Assembly: GCF_030814815.1 (NCBI RefSeq)
Contig: NZ_JAUSVR010000010.1
Span: 1 to 64,000 of the forward strand
Source of the DNA: Ancylobacter amanitiformis
Lineage (GTDB): Bacteria; Pseudomonadota; Alphaproteobacteria; Rhizobiales; Xanthobacteraceae
DNA length: 64,000 bases
Direction of reading: 5' to 3'
A model generated the notes under the pieces. It did not search any database. It was not told where the DNA came from and was given only the letters and a program-made list of their open reading frames with translations. Numbering within the stretch: position 1 is the first letter of the stretch; every line of letters begins with the position of its first letter. The position numbers and the translations under genes were made by a program. Positions 25,330 through 34,680 of the stretch are shown here, piece after piece.

Positions 25330-26231
25330 GTGCCTTGGCGGCCCGCAATCTCACGAGCCAAGGCAAGGAACGCCTTGACTCCCGCCGATAAATTCCGGCG
25401 GCCGGGATAATAGAGACAAAGTCCGGGATAGGGGGGAGTCCAATCCTCCAATACCCGCAACAGATGACCCGCCTCTATGTCGGGAAGAACGCTTTCTTCC
25501 ATGAAGTAACCAATGCCGATATTCTCCAGGACGGCGGCTCGCGCGAGGTTTGACTCGTCGAGCACAAGGGGTCCCCGCACGTCAATCTGAACGGTTTCTC
25601 CGTCTTTCTCCAGGCGCCAACGGAAAAGCGCGCCGTCCGGCAAGCGGATGCGGATACATCTGTGATCGAACAGATCTGGAGGTACGCGCGGCTTTTCATG
25701 ATGTTTGAAATATTCGACGGATCCGACAATCGCATGTCGTTGCGGACGACCGAGTTGAACTGCAATCATGTCACTGGGAATCAAGCCGGCGACCCGCACG
25801 CCGAGGTCGAAACCCTCAGCGACGACGTCGATCAGGCGTCCTTCGGTAACCAGATCGACGTTCATGTCCGGAAATCGACGAATAAATTCCGTTATGAGCG
25901 GCGAGATGATCGCGCGAGCCGCAAACGGAGCCGCGTTGATACGTATCGTTCCGGATGGCGTCTCACGTTGTGAACGCACCGCGTCCAATGCGCCGTGAAC
26001 ATCCTGAAGTGCCGGCCCTACCTGCTCCACGAACATTTTGCCGGCCTCGGTCAATGACACACTGCGCGTTGTGCGATTGAACAGGCGGACGCCGAGGCTG
26101 GCCTCAAGTTTGCCGATCGTGTGGCTGAGCGCCGTTGTCGACATGCCGAGATCGATCGCCGCCGCGCGGAAGGTCCCCCGCCGCGCTATCGCGAGGACCG
26201 CTCCCAGATCCGTCAGGCTCGCGCGATCCAT
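25314..26231 (-). CDS. LysR-family transcriptional regulator
   Basis: This standard 305-residue LysR protein has the N-terminal [23 protein letters not shown] continuing [21 protein letters not shown], followed by an effector-binding domain ([20 protein letters not shown]...). The sequence is most like the AaeR/DmlR-type subgroup that controls adjacent oxidoreductases. It is divergent from the SnoaL-like/SDR gene pair, with an inverted repeat between them, so that pair is the probable target. Confidence 0.92.
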   Translation of the reverse strand: MDRASLTDLGAVLAIARRGTFRAAAIDLGMSTTALSHTIGKLEASLGVRLFNRTTRSVSLTEAGKMFVEQVGPALQDVHGALDAVRSQRETPSGTIRINAAPFAARAIISPLITEFIRRFPDMNVDLVTEGRLIDVVAEGFDLGVRVAGLIPSDMIAVQLGRPQRHAIVGSVEYFKHHEKPRVPPDLFDHRCIRIRLPDGALFRWRLEKDGETVQIDVRGPLVLDESNLARAAVLENIGIGYFMEESVLPDIEAGHLLRVLEDWTPPYPGLCLYYPGRRNLSAGVKAFLALAREIAGRQGTYSAN

Positions 26232-26240
26232 TGTCCCGAA

Positions 26241-26264
26241 AATCCAGATACGACATCCTGGATT
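26241..26264. promoter_or_regulatory. Inverted repeat, putative LysR operator
   Basis: AATCCAG and CTGGATT flank a 10 bp spacer just upstream of the LysR gene start, in the promoter shared with the SnoaL-like/SDR genes. The geometry fits a LysR-type regulatory binding site. Confidence 0.5.
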
Positions 26265-26333
26265 GTCCTACTTCTCCCAGCAATCGTCGAGCCTTATTTT
26301 GACATCAACACGTTTCCGACGAGGAGCCGAACG

Positions 26334-26654
26334 GTGGACATGCCGAAGATCGTGAAGGCCTATTTCGACGCCGAGCATCGCAACGACCCCGATGCCCTGG
26401 CCGGGGTGTTTTCCACTGAGGCGATCGTCAAGGACGAGGGCGCGGTCCATCGGGGACCCCGCGCGATCCGCGATTGGTGGGTTGCTGCGAAGGAAAGGAC
26501 CCACCATGTCACCGCTCCCATCGAACTGGCGGGAAGTGACGACAAGGTCTCCGTCCGCGCACGGGTGTCCGGGGACTTCCCCAACAGCCCGGTAACGCTC
26601 GAATTCGCGTTCACGATCGAACAGGGCAAGATCGTCGAACTGGAAATCGGGTGA
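26334..26654 (+). CDS. SnoaL-like (NTF2-fold) small protein
   Basis: The GTG at 26334 has GAGGAG seven bases upstream, better spaced than the ATG at 26340. The ~106-residue protein ([20 protein letters not shown]...[13 protein letters not shown]...[20 protein letters not shown]) has the nuclear transport factor 2-like cone fold pattern typical of SnoaL-like proteins, which may be isomerases, dehydratases or non-catalytic. Its stop overlaps the next SDR start (TGATG), so the two are translationally coupled. Confidence 0.8.
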   Translation: MDMPKIVKAYFDAEHRNDPDALAGVFSTEAIVKDEGAVHRGPRAIRDWWVAAKERTHHVTAPIELAGSDDKVSVRARVSGDFPNSPVTLEFAFTIEQGKIVELEIG

Positions 26655-27433
26655 TGGCCAATTTCCTCACGCTGAACGGCAAACGCGCCCTGGTTACAGC
26701 GGGAACCAAGGGTGCCGGCGCCGCGACCGTCGAACTGTTCCGCGAGCTTGGGGCCAAGGTGCTGACGACGGCCCGCTCTCGCCCCGAAGGTCTGCCCGAG
26801 GCGTTCTTCATTGCGGCCGACCTGACCACCGGGGAGGGCTGCGCGAAAGTGGCCGAGGCGGCCCATCAACGGCTCGGCGGCGTCGACATCATCGTCCACA
26901 TGCTGGGAGGGTCCTCGGCGCCGGCAGGGGGCTTTGCGGCCCTGACCGATGACCAGTGGCAGACGGAACTCGATCTCAATCTGCTGCCCGCTGTTCGGCT
27001 GGATCGGCAACTCGTCCCGGGCATGGTCGAGCAGGGGGGCGGCGTCGTCGTCCATGTCTCGTCGATCCAGCGGGTGCTGCCGCTTCCGGAATCGACGACG
27101 GCCTACGCCGCCGCAAAGGCCGCGCTTTCGACCTACAGCAAGGCATTGTCGAAAGAAGTGTCTCCCAGAGGCGTGCGCGTGGTTCGGGTTGCGCCGGGCT
27201 GGATCGAGACGGAAGCGGCTGTGCGCTACGCCCAGCGTCTGGCCGATCAGGCCGGCACGGACTATGAGGGCGGCAAGAAGATCATCATGCAAGCTCTGGG
27301 GGGCATTCCGCTCGGCCGCCCGGCCAAGCCGGAGGAAGTCGCCAGCCTCATCGCCTTTCTGGCCTCCGACCGCGCGGCGGCGATAACCGGAGCCGAATAC
27401 GTCATTGACGGTGGAACGGTTCCCACGTCCTGA
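26654..27433 (+). CDS. SDR-family oxidoreductase
   Basis: The 259-residue protein has a cofactor-binding segment [20 protein letters not shown] (a TAGTKGAG variant of TGxxxGxG), a VSS catalytic serine and [13 protein letters not shown] as the Tyr-Lys motif. It ends with [13 protein letters not shown], the classical SDR tail. NNAG is replaced by MLGGSS, as in several SDR subgroups. It is coupled to the SnoaL-like gene and probably regulated by the divergent LysR protein. Confidence 0.9.
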   Translation: MANFLTLNGKRALVTAGTKGAGAATVELFRELGAKVLTTARSRPEGLPEAFFIAADLTTGEGCAKVAEAAHQRLGGVDIIVHMLGGSSAPAGGFAALTDDQWQTELDLNLLPAVRLDRQLVPGMVEQGGGVVVHVSSIQRVLPLPESTTAYAAAKAALSTYSKALSKEVSPRGVRVVRVAPGWIETEAAVRYAQRLADQAGTDYEGGKKIIMQALGGIPLGRPAKPEEVASLIAFLASDRAAAITGAEYVIDGGTVPTS

Positions 27434-27669
27434 GAGCCGCGCCTCACGCCGTCAAGCCGGCTCGGCGAGATCCGCGGTCGCTGCGCCGGCACTGCCGGAC
27501 CGCTCCCTGGACACGCAGCGGCGCAGGCCGCGCCCGATATCGGTTCAATCAATTCTAGCAACTCTCCTATTTTTGCACCGCACATCCTATATTGCTGGGG
27601 AGGAGATACGCGCGCCATCCTGTCGACTTCGCGGGGACGGGGCGCCGGCTCCCAAGCGATGGGACGGCG

Positions 27670-28836
27670 ATGGAAAAAGCGCATAAGGATATTCTGACCA
27701 CGGCCGAGACCGCCAAACTGCTCGGTGTGTCGGTTCGCACGGCGCAACTGCTCATCGAGGGTGGCTCCGTACCGTCATGGAAGACGCCGGGCGGGCATCG
27801 CCGGGTCTACCGAGCGGACATTATGGGGCTGATCGAGCGGCCCGCGCCGGGCTCCCCCTTCTCGTCCGCTACCGTTGTCATTGTCGCTCCGTCCGAACGG
27901 CTCGCGCACTATGATCGCCTGTTCGCCGCCGTGCCCGAGTGCACGGCCGAGATCTTCGACGATGTCCACCGGGCGCTTTTTGCCATCGGCTCCATGCGGC
28001 CGCACGCCATCATCGTCGATCTTGAACCGGGCGATGCCGAGCGGGAGACGCTGCTGCACAGCCTTGCCGCCAACCCGTCATTGGGCCACAGCCGGATTGT
28101 GGTGGTTGCGGCCGCGGGCACGATGGCCGGTGTGGATCTGCCCCGTCGCGTTGCACCTGTCGAGGCCGCCGAACAGGCCGCCGCGGCGATACGTATATCT
28201 CTGGTCGATGCGGGGGCGCCGACTCCGCCGGTCTCCGACACGCTGTTTCCGATCGCTCTCAATGAGAGCCAGAGGCTGGTGGCGCTCGAGCGCTCCGGGC
28301 TGCTGGATACGCTCCCCGAGGAAGCGTTCGACCGCCTGACCTGGCTGGCGGCTCGCAATCTCGACGCGCCGATCGCGTTGCTGACCCTGCTCACGCCCAC
28401 GCGGCAATGGTTCAAGTCGCGCGTCGGCCTCGACACGCCGGAAACCTCGCGAAGCTGGGCATTCTGCAATCATACGATCCTGCAGAAGGGGGTGTTCTCG
28501 GTGGAGGATCTTCCAAGCGATCCGCGTTTTGCCGATAATCCGGCTGTGGCGGGCGCTTTGGGTTTCCGCTTCTATGCCGGAGCCCCCGTGCATGACGATG
28601 AGGGGTTCGTCGTGGGGTCGCTGTGCATCATTGATCGCCGGCGCCGCACGTTGGACGGCGGCGAGACGCAGACCCTCCTGGCACTTGCGGCGATGGCTTC
28701 CGACGAGGTGCGGCTACGCGCCATCGAGCGTCAGTTGCGGAACACCCTTCGCAAAGCGGAGCGGCAGGCACCTGGCCGGGACCACACATTGGCGCTCGAG
28801 CCAACCGGGGGCGCGCGTTCCCAGGATCGGGTGTGA
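27670..28836 (+). CDS. Excisionase-type HTH / pseudo-receiver / GAF regulator
   Basis: This 388-residue protein combines three parts. Residues ~8-55 are a MerR/excisionase-like helix-turn-helix (TTAETAKLLGVSVRTAQLLI, TPGGHRRVYRAD). Residues ~67-178 are receiver-like, with D117 in AIIVDLEPG at the phosphoacceptor position but without the acidic pair after the first strand. Residues ~205-365 are a GAF domain (ALERSGLLDTLPEEAFDRLT...SWAFCNHTIL...GSLCIIDRR) like those preceding sensor or diguanylate cyclase domains. No output enzyme follows. It probably binds DNA and senses a small ligand or redox signal. Confidence 0.75.
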   Translation: MEKAHKDILTTAETAKLLGVSVRTAQLLIEGGSVPSWKTPGGHRRVYRADIMGLIERPAPGSPFSSATVVIVAPSERLAHYDRLFAAVPECTAEIFDDVHRALFAIGSMRPHAIIVDLEPGDAERETLLHSLAANPSLGHSRIVVVAAAGTMAGVDLPRRVAPVEAAEQAAAAIRISLVDAGAPTPPVSDTLFPIALNESQRLVALERSGLLDTLPEEAFDRLTWLAARNLDAPIALLTLLTPTRQWFKSRVGLDTPETSRSWAFCNHTILQKGVFSVEDLPSDPRFADNPAVAGALGFRFYAGAPVHDDEGFVVGSLCIIDRRRRTLDGGETQTLLALAAMASDEVRLRAIERQLRNTLRKAERQAPGRDHTLALEPTGGARSQDRV

Positions 28837-29168
28837 GGCTGGAACGGCAGGCTCGCATTGCCCATGCCTTCCACCATGACAAAAATGTCCTCGTCTGCCG
28901 CACGCCCGGGAAGACGATGTTTCTGCCCGTCACGGCGTCGCTGACGTCAACCCACACAGCCAATTCGGCGTTTTGAGCCTTCGTTCAACCTGTGGGGATC
29001 GCCATATCCTGGCGTCAGTTCGGTCCAAAAAGGTCCGTGAAAAATTCTTCCGCTTTTTAAATCATATGATGCAAGGCGGCTGTTGAAATGCATACAGACG
29101 ATGCCGTTATGACAGAACTATTTAGCTTATATAGAATATTTCCCAAGTAATGTCCTATTATCCATTCA
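28837..29168. other. Non-coding gap, no gene recognised
   Basis: The stretch after the HTH-GAF gene has only short open frames without recognisable homology. Its second half (29040-29160) is notably AT-rich compared with the region and may contain a promoter or foreign DNA. Confidence 0.5.
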
Positions 29169-29440
29169 TCAGGCTGGCGCAAGGTGCACGACTTGCTTTT
29201 CGCCCAGGGCATCCACGTCACCATTATAGAGGCTGCGATGACGGCTTTCGAGGCGGACGTGACCGCCGCGAAGCGCAGCCTTCTGACCGCGCCGGCAGGA
29301 CGCTTCCTGCGATAACGAGCATCAGGGCGATGGCCGACGAGTCCTTCCGTCTCGATCCGAAGGTCGCCGCGATCAACGGCGCCGCACACCCGATGATCCA
29401 TCTCGGCTGCATCGACGGCCGTTCACGTCACCCCCGCTGA
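29169..29440 (+). pseudogene. Alpha/beta hydrolase remnant with internal deletion
   Basis: The frame from 29169 reads SGWRKVHDLLFAQGIHVTII, then FEADVTAAKRSLLTA and a stop. It aligns with the region between the oxyanion motif and the nucleophile of the hydrolase at 23342-24112 (TSWKPVADILTKKGYNVTLV...LAADVDATKQAL). After a frameshift, MADESFRLDPKVAAINGAA resembles that protein's later NLYIDPKVFPSAVAADLP region. The nucleophile GHSxGG segment is missing, so an internal deletion joined two parts of a related gene. Confidence 0.55.
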
Positions 29441-29689
29441 TGGGGCCAGCCGGCGCGGCGCAGGCCCGGCCGGCCGGCAATGCGACGCCAATGCCGGCAT
29501 GATCCGCACGAGGCTGCAGGTCCGGCGGTGGCTGCGCATGGCGAATCGCGTTCAAGAGTGCCCCCCGAAATCGAGGCAGAGATGCCTCCATCGCTCCAGC
29601 CGCGGTGGATCGCGACGATATAGCAGAAAGGCATATTTGCTAAATTTGATAAATTTGATAATGACCTCCCGTTCAACGGAGTTTTCACC
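29441..29689. promoter_or_regulatory. Upstream region of the GMC oxidoreductase gene
   Basis: No gene is recognised. The last 60 bp switch to AT-rich sequence with a 9 bp tandem duplication (AAATTTGAT twice, near 29642-29659) followed by a GGAG ribosome site before the ATG at 29690. This is the likely promoter, and the AT repeat may be an operator. Confidence 0.35.
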
Positions 29690-31306
29690 ATGAACGAGAC
29701 GGATAATGACGACGCGCTGGGCTTCGCCAGACGGGCGGCCGAAAATCAGAGCCGGCTGAGGGCGCGACCTCCGGCGCAATACAATTTCATCGTCTGCGGC
29801 GCCGGCTCAGCCGGCTCGGTCGTCGCGAGACGGCTGGCTGAGAACCCGGACATGGACGTGCTCCTCGTCGAAGCCGGGGGGGACGATGAAGCCGAAAAGG
29901 TGCTCGACCCGTCGCGGTGGCCTCTCAATCTCGGCAGCGAGCGCGACTGGGGCTTTCAGGCGACGCCCAATCCGCATTTGGACGGCCGAAGCTTGTCGAT
30001 GTCGATGGGCAAGGGTCTGGGTGGCGGGTCCAGCATCAATGTAATGGTGTGGGCGCGCGGTCACCGCAGCGACTGGGACTTCTTTGCCAAGGAGAGCGGC
30101 GATCCCGCCTGGGGCTACCCGTCAGTGCTCGATATCTATCGTCAGATCGAGAATTGGCAGGGCACGCCTGATCCGCACTACCGCGGTACATCAGGTCCGG
30201 TGTGGGTCCAGCCGGCGCGCGACCCCAGCCCGGTCGCCCTCGCCATGCTCGATGCCGCCACCGAAATCGGCATTCCGCGCTTTGATCATCCCAATGGGGC
30301 GATGATGGAGGGCGCCGGGGGCGCCGCAATTTCCGACATGCTGGTGCGGGAGGGGCGACGTCACTCACTCTTCCGCGCCTATGTTCATCCCTGGATGGAC
30401 CGGCCGAACCTCACGGTGCTGACTGGTGCGACGGTGCGCAGGGTGCTCTTCGACGGACGGCGCGCCGTCGGAATCGAGGTGATACGCGACGGTAAGATCT
30501 CGCGAATCGACGCAACTCAGGAAGTGGTTCTTTCGCTCGGCGCGATCCATACGCCGAAAGTGCTGATGTATTCGGGGATCGGCGATGCGTCGGAGCTCGG
30601 GCGACATGGCATCCCCGTCCGCCAGCATTTGCCCGGTGTCGGCGCGAACCTGCAGGATCACACGGCATTTTGCTGCATCTGGGAGTACCGCGACGCCATC
30701 GCGCCGCGCAATAATGGGAGCGAGGCGAAGCTTTACTGGAAGACACGTCCCGAGCTCGATTCGCCCGACGTGCTGTTCTGCCAGGCTGAATTCCCGGTGC
30801 CCAGCGAACGAACGGCGGCGAGGGGGGTGCCCGCGCAGGGCTGGACGATGTTCGCCGGGCTGGCGCGTCCGTCCAGCCGTGGCCGGCTTCGCCTCACCGG
30901 TGCCGACCCTATGTCCGCGATCGAAATCGACGCGAACATGATGTCGGACCCGGCCGACATGGATTCGGCGCTAGCATGTATCGAACTGTGCCGCGAGCTT
31001 GGAAACGCCCGGGCGTTTCAGCCGCTGGTGACCGGTGAATCGCTACCGGGCCCGCTCAAGGGCGAGGCGATGAAGCAGTTCGTTCGCGATTCCGCGGTCA
31101 CCTACTGGCATCAGAGCTGCACGGCGAAGATGGGTCGCGACGAGATGTCGGTCGTGGATGCCTCTCTCAACGTCTACGGCGTCGAGGGTCTGCGTATCGC
31201 CGACGCCTCCATCATGCCGCGCGTCACCACCGGCAACACGCAGGCGCCCTGTGCCGTCATCGGCGAGCGGGCTGCCGGGATGATCCGCCGGACCTACGAC
31301 CTCTGA
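29690..31306 (+). CDS. GMC-family FAD oxidoreductase (choline/alcohol dehydrogenase-like)
   Basis: The 538-residue protein has the FAD-binding NFIVCGAGSAGSVVARRLAE motif at ~residues 32-51, the GMC signature GKGLGGGSSINVMVWARGH (~105-123), a second signature (LSLGAIHTPKVLMYSGIG) and the C-terminal catalytic His region (TYWHQSCTAKMG). It also has the FAD-contacting GLRIADASIMPRVTTGNTQAP stretch. The family oxidises alcohols such as choline, PEG or aromatic alcohols. An unusual ~30-residue hydrophilic N-terminal extension precedes the FAD motif. It stands alone, followed by a hairpin; the substrate is unknown. Confidence 0.92.
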   Translation: MNETDNDDALGFARRAAENQSRLRARPPAQYNFIVCGAGSAGSVVARRLAENPDMDVLLVEAGGDDEAEKVLDPSRWPLNLGSERDWGFQATPNPHLDGRSLSMSMGKGLGGGSSINVMVWARGHRSDWDFFAKESGDPAWGYPSVLDIYRQIENWQGTPDPHYRGTSGPVWVQPARDPSPVALAMLDAATEIGIPRFDHPNGAMMEGAGGAAISDMLVREGRRHSLFRAYVHPWMDRPNLTVLTGATVRRVLFDGRRAVGIEVIRDGKISRIDATQEVVLSLGAIHTPKVLMYSGIGDASELGRHGIPVRQHLPGVGANLQDHTAFCCIWEYRDAIAPRNNGSEAKLYWKTRPELDSPDVLFCQAEFPVPSERTAARGVPAQGWTMFAGLARPSSRGRLRLTGADPMSAIEIDANMMSDPADMDSALACIELCRELGNARAFQPLVTGESLPGPLKGEAMKQFVRDSAVTYWHQSCTAKMGRDEMSVVDASLNVYGVEGLRIADASIMPRVTTGNTQAPCAVIGERAAGMIRRTYDL

Positions 31307-31313
31307 AGGTCTC

Positions 31314-31349
31314 GCGCCAGGAATGTCCATGATGCGATGTTCCTGGCGC
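31314..31349 (+). terminator. Stem-loop downstream of the GMC gene
   Basis: GCGCCAGGAA and TTCCTGGCGC form a perfect 10 bp stem with a 16-base loop, starting 7 bp after the stop. No U-tract follows, so it may be a Rho-independent-like or mRNA-end structure. Confidence 0.55.
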
Positions 31350-31441
31350 CCCATTGGGAGATCGCCCGTGTATCCCGCGACGTGTCCACAGAGCGGACGG
31401 CGGCAACGCCGTCAGGCCCGCCCACTCATGTGCTGAACCTG

Positions 31442-31495
31442 CTTGTCGTTTCCAGGGATCTTGTCGTTTCCAGGGATCTTGTCGTTTCCAGGGAT
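31442..31495. repeat. Three perfect 18 bp tandem repeats
   Basis: CTTGTCGTTTCCAGGGAT occurs three times in direct succession in the ~290 bp gap between the GMC gene and pdxA2. No gene is recognised around it. The unit length is a multiple of three, but there is no supported reading frame. Confidence 0.95.
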
Positions 31496-31598
31496 CGCGA
31501 TCTGCGCGCATGCCTCGCGCCGTATCTTCGCGCGCATGGTTGCGGCGCCGTCGGCAGCCGTGAAAGGCCGGCGAACTCTCGGTTGCCGGCCGACGGCT

Positions 31599-32666
31599 TC
31601 AGCCTTCTCGTGCCGGATGGGCGGCTTGAGCCGCCAGAGGGCCTTGATCTGCTGGATTGCGTGCGAGTTGCAGCGCGAAGTCGATGGCCTCGATCAGGCT
31701 TTCCTCCTTGGCAATGCCTTTCCCCGCAATATCGAAGGCGGTGCCATGATCGACGGAGGTGCGGATGATGGGCAGTCCGAGGGTGATGTTCACGCCGGAA
31801 AGCGCTTTCCACTCGCCGGTTTCCGGGTCGACGTCGAAGCCCAGAAGCTTCACCGGTACATGGCCCTGATCGTGATACATCGCGACCACGGCATCATAGC
31901 TGCGGCCGCGCAGCTTGACGAAGATGGTGTCGCCGGGCACCGGGCCGATCACCGTGATATCCGAGCCCTCATAGGTGGCGACGAGCGGGGCCGTCACGTC
32001 GATATCCTCGCGGCCGAAAATGCCGCCTTCGCCGGCATGCGGATTCAGCGCGGCGATGCCGATGCGCGGATGGCGGATGCCGAGCGCGCGCAGCATGCCC
32101 GCCGTCAGGTCGATGACGCGGCGCAGGCGCGCCGGCGTGAGCTTTGACGGGACATCCGCCAGCGCGACATGGGTCGAGAGGTGGCTGACGCGAAAGTCGC
32201 CATGGGCCAGCATCATCACGGAATCCCGTGCCCCCGTGAGATCGGCGAGCATGTCGGTGTGGCCCGAATAGGCGTAGCCGGCGAGATTCAGCGCTTCCTT
32301 GTTCAGCGGCGCGGTGACGATGCCGGCGATGATGCCGGCCTGGGCGAGGCGGACCGCCTTCTCTATGGCGAGAAAGGCCAGCCGGCCGCCTTCCGCGCTC
32401 ATGTGCCCCACACGGATCGGCTCCCGCTCAGGGCCGGCCTCGAGGACCGCCAGGGAGAAGGGTTGCGCGGGGTCGGTGATTTCGGGGATCGGCGCTGCCG
32501 CCAGCATGGCCTCGGCCGACCGCAGAGCGGCCACGCTGCCAATGACGACCAGCGATATTTCGCCCGCTTGCAGGCGGGAGGCGAGGCGGGTGCCGGCCTT
32601 GACGATGATTTCCGGACCGATGCCGGCCGGGTCTCCCATGGTGATGGCAAGGCGCGGAACAGCCAT
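31599..32666 (-). CDS. pdxA2: PdxA2-type 4-phospho-tetronate dehydrogenase (PdxA family)
   Basis: The start at 32666 has AGAGG nine bases upstream. The 355-residue protein has PdxA hallmarks: LAITMGDPAGIGPEI at the N-terminus, GHTDMLADL and STHVAL with metal-binding His, NPHAGEGG and VAMYHDQGHVPVK. True PdxA oxidises 4-phosphohydroxythreonine in vitamin B6 synthesis. Paralogues encoded beside DUF1537 kinases act as 4-phospho-D-threonate or D-erythronate 3-dehydrogenases, releasing CO2 and giving dihydroxyacetone phosphate. The adjacent DUF1537 kinase gene strongly favours the catabolic PdxA2 role here. Confidence 0.87.
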   Translation of the reverse strand: MAVPRLAITMGDPAGIGPEIIVKAGTRLASRLQAGEISLVVIGSVAALRSAEAMLAAAPIPEITDPAQPFSLAVLEAGPEREPIRVGHMSAEGGRLAFLAIEKAVRLAQAGIIAGIVTAPLNKEALNLAGYAYSGHTDMLADLTGARDSVMMLAHGDFRVSHLSTHVALADVPSKLTPARLRRVIDLTAGMLRALGIRHPRIGIAALNPHAGEGGIFGREDIDVTAPLVATYEGSDITVIGPVPGDTIFVKLRGRSYDAVVAMYHDQGHVPVKLLGFDVDPETGEWKALSGVNITLGLPIIRTSVDHGTAFDIAGKGIAKEESLIEAIDFALQLARNPADQGPLAAQAAHPAREG

Positions 32667-32735
32667 GAAAGTCATCCTCTTTCCAGAATACGCCATTCGA
32701 TATCAAAACAGATCATAATCGCGCAATAGATATCT

Positions 32736-33815
32736 TCATCGGCCGTTCGACGCCGTGTCGAGTAGCTCGCGCAGCAGATCCGGACGCCCGAACGCGCCGG
32801 ATTTCGAGAGGACGCGGACACCGTCGAAGCGTCCGCCGCGCAGCCGCGACATGGCCAGTCCCGGCTCCGGCGCGCCCTCCACCGCGAGGCTCTCGGCGCC
32901 GATGGCATCGGCGACGTCGCGCAGTGTCTCGCCGCCGGCCACGAACAGGGTGCCCGGCGGCGGGCAACGGGCGAGCAGCCGGGAAAACCGCTCGGCAATG
33001 ACGAGGGCGGCATCGGCGCGGGTGCCCTCGAAGGCTACGGTGACGATGCAGGACTGGCCGCCGGCGAGACGTTCGAGAACCCTGTCGATGTCGGACGGGC
33101 TGGCCGAGAGCCGGACATGCCGGCGCGGGTCCGGCGCGATGGCATGCTCGATCTGCGTTCGTGTCACCGGGTGGTTCGAGCCGAAGAGCGCGAGCAAGGG
33201 GGCCTGCCGGCGCGGGCTTTCCGGGGGGGCGCCGGCCGGGGCCACCGGCGCGGGCCGGGCCCGGGCGAGCGCGGCCGCGAGGCCGCCGGTGCCGACCCAG
33301 AGCCGGGGGCGGTGAGCGGACATCTCGCGTGCGACGATCGCGTCGAGATCCATATCGCTCTCGGCATCATGCACACGGATGTCGGCATGGATGAGCCCCG
33401 CCTGGCGCAGCGCCGCGTGAATATGGTCACCGAGCGGCTCGTTCGTATCCGTCTTCCACTGGCGGCCGGCCCGGGTGACGCGGCCCTGGAAGGGAAATGC
33501 CGGGGCGACGACGAGCCGCCGCCCTTCCGCCATCACCGCGAGCGCGCCAAGTTCCGCCGCCCAGTTGCCGCGCATCAGGCTATCGATCTTCTTGAAGGCC
33601 GGTTCGCCCGCGAGAAGCCAATCCGTGAACCTGCCCTGACGGGCAACGGCCCTGTCGCCATCGACCTCGCGCGTGGCGGCATCGATGGCCGCCATGGCCG
33701 GCAGGCCGTGCTCGGCACGCCACAGCACCGGAAGGGGAGAGAAAGGCGTGGCGAAGGCCGCGGCGCTGTCCAGCGCGCCGGTCAGGTCGTCGGCAAGGAT
33801 ACGCACGCCCGTCAT
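32736..33815 (-). CDS. Four-carbon acid-sugar kinase (DUF1537/OtnK-DtnK family)
   Basis: From the ATG at 33815 (MTGVRILADDLTGALDSAAAF) the protein is 359 residues. ADDLTGA is the N-terminal signature of the DUF1537 kinase family, KKIDSLMRGN is the second N-terminal motif and FVAGGET (GGET) marks the C-terminal nucleotide-binding domain. Members phosphorylate D-threonate, D-erythronate or 3-oxo-tetronates; a related branch acts on 3-oxo-isoapionate. Being next to pdxA2, it most likely makes 4-phospho-D-threonate or -erythronate. The gene follows deoR after one base, so it is coupled to that regulator gene. Confidence 0.88.
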   Translation of the reverse strand: MTGVRILADDLTGALDSAAAFATPFSPLPVLWRAEHGLPAMAAIDAATREVDGDRAVARQGRFTDWLLAGEPAFKKIDSLMRGNWAAELGALAVMAEGRRLVVAPAFPFQGRVTRAGRQWKTDTNEPLGDHIHAALRQAGLIHADIRVHDAESDMDLDAIVAREMSAHRPRLWVGTGGLAAALARARPAPVAPAGAPPESPRRQAPLLALFGSNHPVTRTQIEHAIAPDPRRHVRLSASPSDIDRVLERLAGGQSCIVTVAFEGTRADAALVIAERFSRLLARCPPPGTLFVAGGETLRDVADAIGAESLAVEGAPEPGLAMSRLRGGRFDGVRVLSKSGAFGRPDLLRELLDTASNGR

Positions 33816-33816
33816 C

Positions 33817-34680
33817 TCAGCCACAGCTGCCGCCCTGCGGCTGCCGGGGAACGGGAACGACACGCACGGCGACATTCAGCCCGGCCAGTTCCGCCAGCAC
33901 GGCCAGATCGACGCCGTCATCCGTGACGATCTCCTGGACGTTCGAAACATCGCAAATGGTGCAGAAACTCGGGCTGGTGAATTTCGAGCTGTCGGCAAGC
34001 ACGATGACGCGCCGGGCCGCCGCGATCATTGCCTGCTTCATCGTGGCCACCTCCAGAGAGGTCTCCGTCAGCGTTCGGCCGGTAATGGCATGGGTTCCGA
34101 GCAGGGCGATGTCGGCATGGAGGTTCCGCAGGAAATCCTCACCGGGGCGGCCGACCAGCGTCAGCGAACCCTGCCGCACCGTGCCGCCGGGCACGACGAG
34201 GTGAACATTCGGCGCGCCGGCCAGTACCTGGGCGATGGCGAGGCTGTTGGTGACGGCGGTGAGGGGGAGGTGACGGGCGACGACGGCGCGCGCCACGGCG
34301 AGCACCGTCGTGCTGGCGTCGAAAATGACGCTTTGCCCGGGCTGCAATTCATCGGCGACGGCGGCGGCGATCGCGTTTTTTTCCTGGCACAGCAATTGTG
34401 CGGCGATGGCGGCATCCGGTTCGAACGTGGCCCGCTCGGTGCTCTGGAGCAGGGCGCCGCCATGGGTGCGCTCCAGCGCGCCCTGCTTCACCAGATGCTC
34501 AAGGTCGCGCCGGATGGTCGACGCCGACGCGCCGATGGCATCGGCCAGTTCCTGGATACCCGCCGCGCCCTCGCGCCTCAGGCGTTCGAGGATGAGCGCC
34601 CGGCGCTTGGCGGGAATCATGTCGACACGCCCGCGCGCCATCTCCTCGCCGCTGTCGCCCTGCCGTTCGCTCGTGGTCAT
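33817..34680 (-). CDS. DeoR-family transcriptional repressor of the tetronate operon
   Basis: The ATG at 34680 has GAGGG upstream; an internal start at the MIPAKRRALILERL methionine is an alternative. The N-terminus is a DeoR winged HTH (ALILERLRREGAAGIQELADAIGASASTIRRDLEHL, then LERTHGGA), followed by a DeoR sensor domain resembling ribose-5-phosphate isomerase folds (VADELQPGQSVIFDASTTVL). DeoR proteins sense phosphorylated sugars. It is first in the deoR-kinase-pdxA2 operon, so it probably autoregulates and responds to a phospho-tetronate or triose phosphate. Confidence 0.9.
   Translation of the reverse strand: MTTSERQGDSGEEMARGRVDMIPAKRRALILERLRREGAAGIQELADAIGASASTIRRDLEHLVKQGALERTHGGALLQSTERATFEPDAAIAAQLLCQEKNAIAAAVADELQPGQSVIFDASTTVLAVARAVVARHLPLTAVTNSLAIAQVLAGAPNVHLVVPGGTVRQGSLTLVGRPGEDFLRNLHADIALLGTHAITGRTLTETSLEVATMKQAMIAAARRVIVLADSSKFTSPSFCTICDVSNVQEIVTDDGVDLAVLAELAGLNVAVRVVPVPRQPQGGSCG

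Noticed and set aside
28628-28963. 111-codon minus-strand frame after the HTH-GAF gene
   Set aside because: It partly overlaps the GAF gene antisense; no family is recognised and there is no ribosome site, so it was not annotated.
31442-31495. Short CRISPR-like array
   Set aside because: The three 18 bp units are directly contiguous without spacers, so this is a tandem repeat, not a CRISPR.
31599-32666. Vitamin B6 biosynthesis pdxA
   Set aside because: Location beside a DUF1537 kinase and a DeoR repressor matches the PdxA2 tetronate pathway rather than the pdxA-ksgA context of B6 synthesis.
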